NCBI GenBank assembly: GCA_000785145.2
Contig: JSZA02000005.1
Location: forward strand, 40,093 to 104,092
Length of the DNA: 64,000 bases
From: Candidatus Thiomargarita nelsonii
Lineage (GTDB): Bacteria > Pseudomonadota > Gammaproteobacteria > Beggiatoales > Beggiatoaceae
Direction: 5' to 3'
Shown: one piece after another, positions 1 to 8,011 of the stretch
How the letters are laid out: each line of letters opens with the position of its first letter
How positions within the stretch are numbered: the first letter of the stretch is position 1
Notes under the pieces: model-generated
Database searches by the model: none
Told to the model about the DNA's origin: nothing
Seen by the model: only the letters and a program-made list of their open reading frames with translations
Made by a program: the position numbers and the translations under genes

Positions 1-711
1 CCCTTAATTTAATGGCAACACTTTGTCCACCCGATATTAGCTTATTTTAATTATATATAATAAAATTCTATTTTTTATCCTGTACAAAACACAAGGACAA
101 TTGATTTTTTTTATTTTTAGAGAGAGCGATGAGCTTGCAAAGACCTTGCTCGCAGTTGTTTATTTAAATTTTTCGCACGCATTTTAAGGCTTAAAGCACG
201 AAATGCCATTATTTTTTAAATGTAATTTTTTCCTCGTGTGAGCTTAATTAAGTTATTCCTAATATACTATAAGCTTAACATCAAATCGACTTTCGTTTAG
301 TTTTTTACAATTTTTAGTTTTTTATTTTTTTGTATATATTGAAGTTTTATGTTAAATATTGTGAATATAATATCGTTGAATTCATAAAACAGAACAATTA
401 TGAAAAACAAGAGAAGTGAGGCGAGATATTTTCTCCCAAAAATTGAGCTACCATTGTTTTATTTTTCATCTTTTGTTAGACTCTTTGTCGCTTGATAATT
501 GCCACTCTATATTGTCACGACAATGATTATGTAAGTTATTATTTTTGATATATATTTAATAAAAATGACTCAATAATCCAATGTTGAAAGTCGGAGTGCG
601 ATTATCCTAGTCTAGTGGTCAACAAAATAATTTTATTTCATTTTATTTAATATAGGAGTCCAAGATTTATCTTGGAGGTTATTTTTATTTATTTTAAGGA
701 GAAAAAAGATT
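1..711. other. AT-rich leader region without a gene
   Basis: I see no credible coding frame here. The stretch is very AT-rich and probably holds the promoter of the cytochrome gene starting at 712, but no -35/-10 pair stands out from the background. A short dyad, ATTGTC-AC-GACAAT, lies at 511-524 and could be an operator; I cannot assign it to a regulator. A good ribosome binding site, AAGGAG, is at 696-701. Confidence 0.5.
654..675. repeat. Short dyad repeat, core CCAAGATTTATCTTGG
   Basis: First of a repeat family that recurs at 5117, 40383, 45196, 50327, 54511, 55092, 55325, 60413, 61103, 63853 and 63932. The core is a perfect hairpin (CCAAGAT/ATCTTGG) preceded by AGGAGT. Members sit almost always between genes and often touch a stop codon or precede a start by 20-60 bases. 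Here it ends 36 bases before the cytochrome gene. Confidence 0.85.
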
Positions 712-2199
712 ATGAGTCGGAAATTATGGGCATTTCTAGCAGGTGCCGCCATGCTATTGCTACAAACTGCCAGTATGGCAGCTGTGGAATCAGCGCCTGA
801 TGAAATCTCGGAAGAGACCAAAATCTGTGTAAAGTGTCATAAAAAGAGATCCCCGGGTATTGTGAAGCAATGGGAGAATAGTGCCCACTTTGGTAAAAAC
901 GTAGGTTGTTATGAATGTCATAAAGCCGAACCTGGTGATGTAGATGCTTTCTTGCATGAACAGAAAAAAGTCGGCAACAAGCACATTTCCATCATTGTTT
1001 CACCTAAAGACTGTGCTAACTGTCACGAAAAAGAAGTGACTGAATTTACCAATTCTCACCATTCCCAAGCGGCGCGTATTTTGGGCTCCATGGACAACTT
1101 GCTGGCTGAAGTGGTTGAAGGTAACAGGGGCATGATAACTGAAGCCCATCCTGAAGGCGTTTCTGCGGCGGTCGTCAATGGCTGTTGGCAATGTCACGGT
1201 ACAGAAGTCAAAGTCTTGGATGAGGGCAGATTGGATCCCGCCACTTGGCCGAATACAGGGATTGGACGTCTTAATCCTGACGGTTCGAGAGGTAGCTGTA
1301 CAGCCTGTCACTCGCGTCATGAATTCTCTGTCGCAGTGGCACGTAATCCTGAAAACTGCGGAAAATGCCACATGGGTCCGGATCATCCGCAATATGAAAT
1401 TTATATAGAATCCAAGCACGGCATTGCCTTCAGGGCAAACACTGATAAGATGAACTTGGATGCTCACCCTTGGGTTGTCGGTAAAGATTATAGTGCCGCG
1501 CCTACCTGTGCCACCTGTCACATGAGTGCCACCAAAAATCAAGAAGTCAGCCATGACGTAGGCTTGCGTATTTCTTGGACTAATCGTCCTGCGATCTCAA
1601 TTCGCCCCGAACTGACCGATGAGAAAATGGGTTTGCCAGGTGCCGACATCAAATGGGATGAACGCCGTGATAATATGAAAGACGTGTGTTCTAACTGCCA
1701 CAGTTCTGAATTCGTTGATAACTTCTATGTTCAGTATGATGAACTGATTAAACTATACAACAATAAGTTTGGCAAACCGGGGCTGGCATTGATGAAGGTT
1801 GCCAAGCCGCTGCTAAAACCAGTTAAGTTTTCCAACAAAATTGAGTTTACTTGGTTTGAGATATGGCATCATGAAGGTCGCCGTGCTCGCCATGGTGCAG
1901 CCATGATGGGGCCAGATTATACCCATTGGCATGGTACTTATGAGGTTGGCAAGCATTTTTATAGCGAATTCATTCCTGAATTGGAAGAATTGGTTGAGGC
2001 TAATCTTGAATCCAGTGATCCTGTCAAAAGCAAAGCGGCTCATGATCTTGAGAAAAAAATTGAGGAAGTGCTAAACACGGATGATCATAAGTGGTATATC
2101 GGCAAAATGGATGCTAAAGAAGCTGCAGTTCGTCAGAAAGTTACTGATGATTTCATAAAAAGATACGGTAAGCATGAAGCCATAGAGAAGAAAGAATAA
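712..2199 (+). CDS. hao: Octaheme c-type cytochrome, hydroxylamine oxidoreductase family
   Basis: A 495-residue exported multiheme cytochrome. A signal peptide (about residues 1-23, hydrophobic run after MSRKLW, cleavage near SMA-A) sends it to the periplasm. Eight CxxCH heme sites are visible, at residues 39, 66, 101, 158, 196, 216, 266 and 326, the count and spacing of the HAO family. The C-terminal third has the family's His-rich stretch (WHHEGRRARHG, then PDYTHWHG). Known members oxidise hydroxylamine, or work in reverse reducing nitrite or NO; the direction depends on a tyrosine cross-linked to the catalytic heme. Candidate tyrosines are present at 403 and 410, but I cannot settle which, if either, aligns with it. 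In a nitrate-respiring sulfur bacterium a reductive or detoxifying role is plausible. The start is supported by AAGGAG 10 bases upstream, and a strong terminator follows at once. Confidence 0.93.
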   Translation: MSRKLWAFLAGAAMLLLQTASMAAVESAPDEISEETKICVKCHKKRSPGIVKQWENSAHFGKNVGCYECHKAEPGDVDAFLHEQKKVGNKHISIIVSPKDCANCHEKEVTEFTNSHHSQAARILGSMDNLLAEVVEGNRGMITEAHPEGVSAAVVNGCWQCHGTEVKVLDEGRLDPATWPNTGIGRLNPDGSRGSCTACHSRHEFSVAVARNPENCGKCHMGPDHPQYEIYIESKHGIAFRANTDKMNLDAHPWVVGKDYSAAPTCATCHMSATKNQEVSHDVGLRISWTNRPAISIRPELTDEKMGLPGADIKWDERRDNMKDVCSNCHSSEFVDNFYVQYDELIKLYNNKFGKPGLALMKVAKPLLKPVKFSNKIEFTWFEIWHHEGRRARHGAAMMGPDYTHWHGTYEVGKHFYSEFIPELEELVEANLESSDPVKSKAAHDLEKKIEEVLNTDDHKWYIGKMDAKEAAVRQKVTDDFIKRYGKHEAIEKKE

Positions 2200-2224
2200 A
2201 TAAGGATTTGGACTTTTTGTAGTA

Positions 2225-2563
2225 TTAAAGCCCTCTGCCAGTATTTGGTGAGGGCTTTTTTTTTGGCGAACAAGGATTAGTTAGGGCTATTTTTAGAACA
2301 ATATGATCTTTAAAAATAACATCTGTTGAGACTTTAGGTAATGATTTATGATAGCCTAAAATCAACAAATTATGGATAGCTTCTTCAATTTCTTTTTTTA
2401 AGGTATTGAAATTTTCAGCTTCTAATACTAGTCCTTGAATATCTCTACTTGTTGCGACAAAAACATTTTCCTCATCATCATAAATAAAATTAATATTTAT
2501 TGTGATTGTTATCCCTATTCTGGCTAAAAACCATGAGAATGGGTATCTTAATGGATAACTCAT
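2225..2563 (-). CDS. Small DUF1902/HicB-like protein
   Basis: A 112-residue protein whose residues about 17-65 form the beta-beta-alpha pattern of the DUF1902/HicB-like fold (strand ITININFIYDDEENVFVATS, then DIQGLVLEA and a helix KKEIEEAIHNLL). Such domains are often antitoxin-like, but no HicA-type toxin gene lies on either side, so it is a solitary copy. A ribosome binding site (GAGGTGT) precedes the start. The last dozen or so codons read through the convergent cytochrome terminator hairpin, so the native C-terminus may have been replaced when that junction formed. Function unknown; orphan antitoxin or regulator is the best guess. Confidence 0.6.
   Translation of the reverse strand: MSYPLRYPFSWFLARIGITITININFIYDDEENVFVATSRDIQGLVLEAENFNTLKKEIEEAIHNLLILGYHKSLPKVSTDVIFKDHIVLKIALTNPCSPKKKPSPNTGRGL
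2228..2264 (+). terminator. Rho-independent terminator of the cytochrome gene
   Basis: Perfect 8-bp stem AAGCCCTC (2228-2235) / GAGGGCTT (2250-2257) followed by a run of T to 2264, 29 bases after the cytochrome stop codon. Confidence 0.9.
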
Positions 2564-2701
2564 AATACACCTCTGTAATAATTATTATTTGATATAAAAT
2601 AAGCATATTTGTCATAGATGTCAAGTCAAAATTTTCTCGTTCCCTTAGCGAAGCGCACTCCTTTAGATATGAGTATATAAGCAATTGAAATAAAAGTATA
2701 T

Positions 2702-2761
2702 TTGTAGGGTGCGTCCTACGCACCCTGACGCTCAATGCGGTGCGTAGGACGCACTCTACAA
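2702..2761. repeat. Palindromic repeat, TGTAGGGTGCGTCCTACGCA type
   Basis: A 60-base imperfect inverted repeat with arms TTGTAGGGTGCGTCCTACG and CGTAGGACGCACTCTACAA. Each arm contains its own GTGCGTCCTACGCAC dyad. The same core recurs at 43952-44007, 53686-53747 and 59180-59240. It is non-coding. Confidence 0.85.
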
Positions 2762-2790
2762 AATATCGTAAATGGACTTGTATCGACGCT

Positions 2791-2927
2791 CAATGCCATT
2801 AAGTTAAGACTATGTAGGGTGGATTAAGCGATAGCGTATCCACCAAAACTTATATATTAATCAGGTGGATACGCTCCGCTTAATCCACCCTACATGTATG
2901 GTTTTTTTGCGATACTTAATGGCATTG
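2791..2927. mobile_element. MITE-like element, CAATGCC...GGCATTG family (copy 1)
   Basis: A 137-bp non-coding element with inverted termini CAATGCCATTAAGTTAAG and CTTAATGGCATTG around an inner palindrome (TGTAGGGTGGATTAAGCG with its inverse). The flanks GTATCGACGCT (2780-2790) and GCCTCGACGCT (2928-2938) match at 9 of 11 positions, a decayed version of the perfect 11-bp target duplications at other copies (16830, 43999, 59280, 61795). Confidence 0.8.
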
Positions 2928-2991
2928 GCCTCGACGCTCCGCGTCGAAAAAAAAGGAAAAATAATGAGCACTCCACATAACAAAACCAGAT

Positions 2992-3504
2992 ATGGCATGG
3001 CCACAATCAAGAATCGAAACTTGTCTTGAAGAACTAGAAATCATAAAACCATTTATTATACTCTCAGGCGGTTGGGCTTGGCATTTTATGTCTCCGGTGG
3101 GGCATGTTGAATACAAACATGCTCATGATCATAAAGACATAGATATCTTTGTATTCCCAGAAAATGTGGCTACAGTCGTGAGCATTCTAAAAAGTAGAAA
3201 CTTTGAAAAGGTATGGACAAAATACGATAAGTTGCCAAGTCCAGAAGACTTTAGGCGTTATGAAAAACGTGTAGATGAAAAAATTTCAGTCAAAGTCACA
3301 ATAGACTTTTTTGTCCGTTCTGAAATCCCATATAAAGAAATCGACGGCTGGAAAATTATAGCGCCTCGCTTTCTTCTCAGCTTGTACAAAACTATCCACT
3401 CAAGTGACACCTGTTTTGCTGTTCAAGCGGCAGCCAAATTGCTTGAACAAGGCATTGATCCTGTCGGTTGTTCAAAATTAGTAGAAATACCATCTGCTTT
3501 ATGA
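2992..3504 (+). CDS. Nucleotidyltransferase-like protein (aminoglycoside adenylyltransferase-like)
   Basis: A 170-residue protein. Residues about 24-55 carry the Pol-beta-type nucleotidyltransferase signature (SGGWAWHF, then HDHKDIDIFVFP), as in minimal nucleotidyltransferases and ANT(2'')-like enzymes: GG followed by a DxD metal-binding pair. Substrate unknown. An in-frame stop at 2965 limits the N-terminus and no ribosome binding site precedes 2992. A good one (AAAGGAA) precedes a different-frame ATG at 2964, so a one-base frameshift just after the start is possible. It lies directly after a MITE and 22 bases before the VWA-LRR gene. Confidence 0.6.
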   Translation: MAWPQSRIETCLEELEIIKPFIILSGGWAWHFMSPVGHVEYKHAHDHKDIDIFVFPENVATVVSILKSRNFEKVWTKYDKLPSPEDFRRYEKRVDEKISVKVTIDFFVRSEIPYKEIDGWKIIAPRFLLSLYKTIHSSDTCFAVQAAAKLLEQGIDPVGCSKLVEIPSAL

Positions 3505-3526
3505 ATACAAAGGAGATTGTTTACCA

Positions 3527-5098
3527 ATGAAAAACGCTAGTATTTTGTGGGCATTGTTAATATTGACCTTTAGCACATTACAAGCAGCAGAAACGGTAGA
3601 ACTCTGCACTGCTATAGATGGTTCAGGCAGTATAGGCTATAGTGATTTTCAATTGCAGATAGAAGGATTGGCGAGAGCCATTGAAAAATCTTCTGTAGTG
3701 CCTCAAAATAGCAGAGTCACTCTATCCATCGTGCAATTTTCAGGCGGCGTTCGCGTTGAGGTGACTCCCACACTCATAGATAGTCAAGCGACTGCTGATG
3801 CTGTAGCGGCTCAAGTTCGTGCGATGAATCAAATGGGTGGTGGCACTAATATTCCGGGCGCCATTGATGCTTGTACTCAACAATTTAGATTCACAGCAGA
3901 CAAACAAGTCATTGATGTTTCTACCGATGGTGAAAGTTCAGACTCTTCAGAAGCCTCAACAAGGGCGATAGCAGCCGGTGTGGACGTTATCAATGCTTTG
4001 GGTGTAGGATGGGGTATAAATATTGGCGAATTGCGATCCCTAGTCAGACCTCAACCCGCTTCTGAGTTTCCAAAAAAAGGCTTTGTCCATATAGCCCCTA
4101 GTTTTAACGAGTACGCTAAGGCTATTAAATCAAAGATAGCCGCTGAAACGGGACAACTGCTCAAAATTAAATGTACGCAACTTCCTCAAGTCGAGTGTAA
4201 TGGTTTGGTGGAACTTTATTATCGTACAAAGGGGTATTATTGGAAAGAAAGTTGGAGTGCAGACCAAACACATTGCGATTGGAAGGGAATAACTTGTCAA
4301 GATGGACATGTCACTCAAATTGATCTCAGTGCAAATAAACTCAAGGGAAAAATTCCACGATCAATTGGTTACTACTTTAGTCACTTGTCACGCCTTAACT
4401 TAGCTGACAATCAACTGAGTGGCACCATTCCATCTTCTCTGGGATATTTGAGTCAGTTACAATATCTGGCATTGAATAATAATCAACTCAATGGTTCTAT
4501 CCCGGGTTCCATCGCTTATATAAAACAACTACAAACCCTTAACTTGAATGACAATCAACTGAGTGGTTTGCTCCCAACATTTTTTGACAATTTGAAAGAA
4601 TTACAACGGTTTGATATTAGCAATAATCAATTGACTGGTTTCTTACCCGTTTTTAATCATCCAGTGTCTTTTGATTTGTCTGGTAATCAAATTATTGTTG
4701 GTCCTGCTATTTGTTCAAATGTTGTTGAGATTCCGCAATCTGAATGTCATGCTTTGGTACATTTTTATTATAGTACTGATGGAAAAAATTGGAAAGATAA
4801 CACCGGCTGGAATATGACAAATGCACCTTGTGATTGGAAAGGCGTCTCATGTAGCGATGGACATGTCACTCAAATTAACCTCATTGATAATCAACTCAAA
4901 GGTTATATACCTGAGTCAATTGGGAACTTAAATAAGTTAGAAAAGTTATACATTTCTAAGAATCAATTTTCATGTGATGAAATTCCATCATCGTTGATAA
5001 ACGACTGTCGTGTAGATAAAGTGTCCACAACCACTCTGATCTCAATCGCAATTGGTTCTGCTATTGCCATTGGGCTGGCGTTTCTTTTTCTTTTATGA
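3527..5098 (+). CDS. Exported VWA domain + plant-type LRR protein
   Basis: A 523-residue envelope protein. Order: signal peptide (1-20); von Willebrand factor A domain (about 25-205) with MIDAS motif DGSGS at 31-35, GGGTN and a downstream TDGES aspartate; a first plant-type LRR block (about 220-400) opening with the cysteine-bearing cap (CDWKGITC) and repeats of the form LxLxxNQLxGxIPxxL; a second cap (CDWKGVSC) plus about two repeats (405-500); a C-terminal transmembrane anchor (about 501-523) ending in FLFLL. VWA and LRR modules both bind proteins, so adhesion or surface recognition is likely. The same LRR cap recurs at 39938 and 40482. Ribosome binding site AAGGAG precedes the start. Confidence 0.85.
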   Translation: MKNASILWALLILTFSTLQAAETVELCTAIDGSGSIGYSDFQLQIEGLARAIEKSSVVPQNSRVTLSIVQFSGGVRVEVTPTLIDSQATADAVAAQVRAMNQMGGGTNIPGAIDACTQQFRFTADKQVIDVSTDGESSDSSEASTRAIAAGVDVINALGVGWGINIGELRSLVRPQPASEFPKKGFVHIAPSFNEYAKAIKSKIAAETGQLLKIKCTQLPQVECNGLVELYYRTKGYYWKESWSADQTHCDWKGITCQDGHVTQIDLSANKLKGKIPRSIGYYFSHLSRLNLADNQLSGTIPSSLGYLSQLQYLALNNNQLNGSIPGSIAYIKQLQTLNLNDNQLSGLLPTFFDNLKELQRFDISNNQLTGFLPVFNHPVSFDLSGNQIIVGPAICSNVVEIPQSECHALVHFYYSTDGKNWKDNTGWNMTNAPCDWKGVSCSDGHVTQINLIDNQLKGYIPESIGNLNKLEKLYISKNQFSCDEIPSSLINDCRVDKVSTTTLISIAIGSAIAIGLAFLFLL

Positions 5099-5116
5099 GA
5101 CAAGTATAAATCCCAT

Positions 5117-5138
5117 AGGAGTCCAAGATTTATCTTGG
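5117..5138. repeat. Short dyad repeat, core CCAAGATTTATCTTGG
   Basis: Member of the family described at 654, placed 18 bases after the VWA-LRR stop codon. The 140 bases that follow, up to the RND remnant, contain nothing I recognise. Confidence 0.85.
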
Positions 5139-5277
5139 CGCCCTCACGAGATGAACATTTCATATCTGGTTGAAAATTGGCAATTGCAATCCTAAGTTGT
5201 TGCCATTGGAGGGCGGGAGAGTCTAAGCCCCGCCTGATAAAATTCATCCAGTCACAACATCGCGCACCAGAACAAAC

Positions 5278-6108
5278 ATGCAACAACTCTTTAAACACCA
5301 ACAAAATATAATTGGCACATTTGCACAGCACAAAGTCGCCGCCAACCTCCTAATGCTGATAATGCTCCTATCGGGCGTCTGGGGTTTGAGCAAACTCAAC
5401 ACCCAATTTCTCCCCAATTTCGCATTAGATGTTATCATTGTGACAGTCGTTTGGACGGGATCAACGGCTGAGGATGTGGAAATTTCTATCACTCGCCCCA
5501 TTGAGCAAGAATTCCACCTCCACCAACGGCTTTTCTACGATTGTCTTAGAATATGAAGAAGGCAGCGACATGGGGTGGGCGCTCGATCAAGTCAAAGAAA
5601 AAGTCGCCTTATTGCGTCACTTACCCTCCGATGCCGAAAAACCCGAAATCAGTCGAGCCGCCCATTATGAACAAATTGCCCGTGTACTCATTACGGGTCC
5701 CTCAGATGTCAACGAATTACGCCATTACTACCGCCAGGTGTCAAATTGCAACTATATGACCAAACATGGGAAATGATTGATGAGCGCATATCATTATTAA
5801 AGTGCTGAAAACCTTTCAAGGCATCGAATCGGTTGGGCGGCAATTACGCGCCGCCTTTGATGGACACTTAACACAGATTTATCAAGAGGGAGATGATGAA
5901 ATTGAAGTGCGTGTTGTATTACCGGATAATGAGCACTATAATTACCCAATGGTGCCCGTGTGCCATTTTCGACGGCTGTGCAAATCACAACGCGGCGAGG
6001 CTTTGAATCCATACGCCATGCCGAGCTTAGCAGCGATACTGACAGCATATGTCGATAAAGCGGTTAATAACAGCAATCGATAAAACCTAAATAAATCTAG
6101 TCTGACCC
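5278..6108 (+). pseudogene. RND efflux permease, copy 1, with multiple internal deletions
   Basis: A scrambled relic of the permease gene intact at 9688-12771, in the same order but with blocks missing. The first 84 codons are almost identical, then 32 bp are lost between two GAATT copies (frameshift). About 457 bp are lost between two CCA copies at the counterpart of 10164-10621. Further blocks are lost after the counterparts of about 10700 and 11803, with a small loss near 12015. The relic stops at the counterpart of about 12185. A 20-base tail, AAATAAATCTAGTCTGACCC (6089-6108), also lies just after the intact copy (12791-12810), so the unit may originally have reached there. Frames change repeatedly, so no permease can be made. 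The upstream flank GATAAAATTCATCC is shared with copy 3. Confidence 0.92.
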
Positions 6109-6131
6109 AAGATGCTAAAATGGAGTTAAAA

Positions 6132-7424
6132 ATGTACCTAAGCAAAGTAACATTCAAAAATGTTCAAGGATTTGAAAATTTAACGATTGATTTTATGGGC
6201 AACCATAATAATGTACAGATGTCTTCCCTATTTTTAGGAAATAATAGTGCTGGAAAAACCGCATTTCTCCGCTCTCTCGCTTTGGGAATGTGCGACGAAA
6301 CAGGGGCTGCGGGACTTATCGAAAATTTTCGGTGGGCTTTTATTAGGCAAGGTGAAAAGGAAGCTATTGTTAATATTGAATTTATGAGTCCTCATGGTCA
6401 ATATCGTATTGTGACAGTTGTAAAACGTATCAGCACACAAGAGCGATTAAGACAACAATATTACCATCTTTCTGAAACTCAACAAATGAGAGAAATACCA
6501 CCAGAAGATTTTCCCTGGCAGAATTTATTTGTTTGTGGTTATGGTGCAGGACGACTTTTTGGAGAATCAACAAAAGCTTATGAAAAATATAGGATACGAG
6601 AAGCCATTACAACTTTATTTCGCTATGATTATCCTCTGCTGTACCCAGAATTAAGCCTACACAGACTTATCAGGGCAACAACGGGCAAAAAAGATGAAAT
6701 AGACACTCTTCAACATTTCCTGACATTGATGGATGATTTGTTTATGTTAGCGGAACTAGAAACAATTGAATTAACAGATAATGGAATTGAAGTAGTCAGT
6801 GAAAAAGAGCGTATTTCCCTATTAGCGCATGGCGATGGTTATAAAAATACCGCGACTTGGGTATTAGATATGATCACTTGGAAAATGTTAGCCGATCAGA
6901 ATTTCCATCCACAAGAAATGGCAGGGATTGTCTTACTTGATGAAGTAGAACAACATCTACACCCAAAATGGCAACGCCATATTATTAGGCTTTTAAGACA
7001 GCAATTTCCAAACATTCAATGGATTATGACTACTCATTCTCCCTTATGCGCTGCTGGTATTGCGGATTTACCAGATGAGGAAGGTCAGTTATTGCGATTT
7101 AATAAAGAACATCAAGGTTTTATTAAACTTATGGAAATTGCTTCGTTACGTGGTTTGAAAGCCGATCAGGTATTGACTTCTCCCGCTTTTGGACTTGCCA
7201 CAACACGTAATCCAGAGATAGCCGAAAAACTGAATTATTTTAGTACTCTCTATTTAAAAGAATCCAGAACATCGCAAGAAGAACATGAATTTTTGGAACT
7301 CAGCGATTACCTAAATCAGCAGTTACCTGAACCGGCTGAAGATAGCGAAACTAGAGTGATGCAATCTAAATTAAAAAAAATGTTGGGCGATTTAGCTATG
7401 CTCTCTAATGGAGGCGCCTCATGA
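6132..7424 (+). CDS. Septu-like (PtuA-type) AAA/SMC-like ATPase
   Basis: About 430 residues with an ABC/SMC-type nucleotide-binding fold: an opening strand (LSKVTFKNVQGFENLTIDF), Walker A GNNSAGKT near residues 36-43, Walker B IVLLDEVEQHLHP, and the switch motif TTHSP. It is the ATPase partner of the HNH-nuclease gene that follows with an ATGA overlap, the arrangement of PtuA-PtuB in Septu anti-phage systems and of the retron Ec78 effector pair. I prefer the ATG at 6132, which has GGAG six bases upstream, over the ATG at 6120. The gene begins 24 bases after the tail of the RND relic, so the cassette appears inserted beside it. The ATPase looks intact. Assignment as Septu-like follows from gene order and the partner's motif; other ATPase-HNH families are possible. 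Confidence 0.75.
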   Translation: MYLSKVTFKNVQGFENLTIDFMGNHNNVQMSSLFLGNNSAGKTAFLRSLALGMCDETGAAGLIENFRWAFIRQGEKEAIVNIEFMSPHGQYRIVTVVKRISTQERLRQQYYHLSETQQMREIPPEDFPWQNLFVCGYGAGRLFGESTKAYEKYRIREAITTLFRYDYPLLYPELSLHRLIRATTGKKDEIDTLQHFLTLMDDLFMLAELETIELTDNGIEVVSEKERISLLAHGDGYKNTATWVLDMITWKMLADQNFHPQEMAGIVLLDEVEQHLHPKWQRHIIRLLRQQFPNIQWIMTTHSPLCAAGIADLPDEEGQLLRFNKEHQGFIKLMEIASLRGLKADQVLTSPAFGLATTRNPEIAEKLNYFSTLYLKESRTSQEEHEFLELSDYLNQQLPEPAEDSETRVMQSKLKKMLGDLAMLSNGGAS

Positions 7425-7840
7425 TTCAACTGAAACAGCGCCCCCCGATTCCTGCTACTTTAAAATCTAAAAAAGTAAAAAAGATAAAGCGTCAAATTGC
7501 AGAAAAAATTGAACAGGGAGAAGTTATAACATCCGAAGATTTTCCAAGCTATTGGCGCAAAGATGATATCAAAGAAACGCTTTGGGAATACCATAATCGT
7601 AAGTGTTGTTATTGTGAGCGTAAGCGTGACTTAAAACGAGAATCTGATGTTGAGCATTTTCGTCCTAAAGCGGCTGTGACGGAAGATAAGGAACATGATG
7701 GATATTGGTGGTTAGCTTATGAGTGGGATAATTATTTTTTTTCTTGTAAGCTTTGTAATCAAGAATATAAGAAAAAGCTCAAATCAAATACAACAAAAAT
7801 CTGCTGGACGGGGTTTGCAACCCCGTCCGTAACGTTTTAG
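7421..7840 (+). pseudogene. Septu-like (PtuB-type) HNH endonuclease, 3' truncated
   Basis: The surviving 127 or so residues show an HNH zinc-finger nuclease of the TIGR02646/PtuB type: CCYCERK, then DVEHFRPK (catalytic His), then a WWLAYEWDNYFFSCKLCNQ block with the second CxxC. The frame then runs into a palindromic repeat at about 7801 and stops after the unrelated residues CWTGFATPSVTF. Family members are usually clearly longer, so the C-terminal part is missing, and I cannot find it downstream. The nuclease core (both CxxC pairs and the His) is still present, so a shortened active protein cannot be ruled out. It starts inside the stop codon of the ATPase gene (ATGA), showing translational coupling. 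Confidence 0.75.
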
Positions 7841-7911
7841 GGCAACCACAAGGGATTGCCCCTACGAAGGTACGCGGGATTTAAACGGACGGGGTTGCAA
7901 AGTCCGGCATA
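7801..7911. repeat. Composite palindromic repeat interrupting the HNH gene
   Basis: About 110 bases with imperfect inverted ends (TGCTGGAC...TTTGCAA on the left, TTGCAAAGTCCGGCA on the right), a perfect inner hairpin GGACGGGGTT-TGC-AACCCCGTCC, and a GGGCAACCACAAGGGATTGC module also found in several MITE copies. It replaces the end of the HNH nuclease frame. The following 100 bases up to the glycosyltransferase start contain no gene. Confidence 0.75.
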
Positions 7912-8011
7912 AATAAAGAGACTGTATGATGGTGTTTTAAGCTTTTTCAGAGCGGACTATAACATCTTCACCGCCCGCTTGTTGACATAACTACTGAGGA
8001 GGTAATGTTTA

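Noticed and set aside
1000..1554. Long open frame on the minus strand opposite the octaheme cytochrome
   Set aside because: It is the complement of a strongly supported heme-protein gene and shows no domain features or ribosome binding site.
2490..2735. Possible toxin gene upstream of the DUF1902 protein on the minus strand
   Set aside because: The frame overlaps the DUF1902 start, runs through palindromic repeat sequence and has no HicA-like features.
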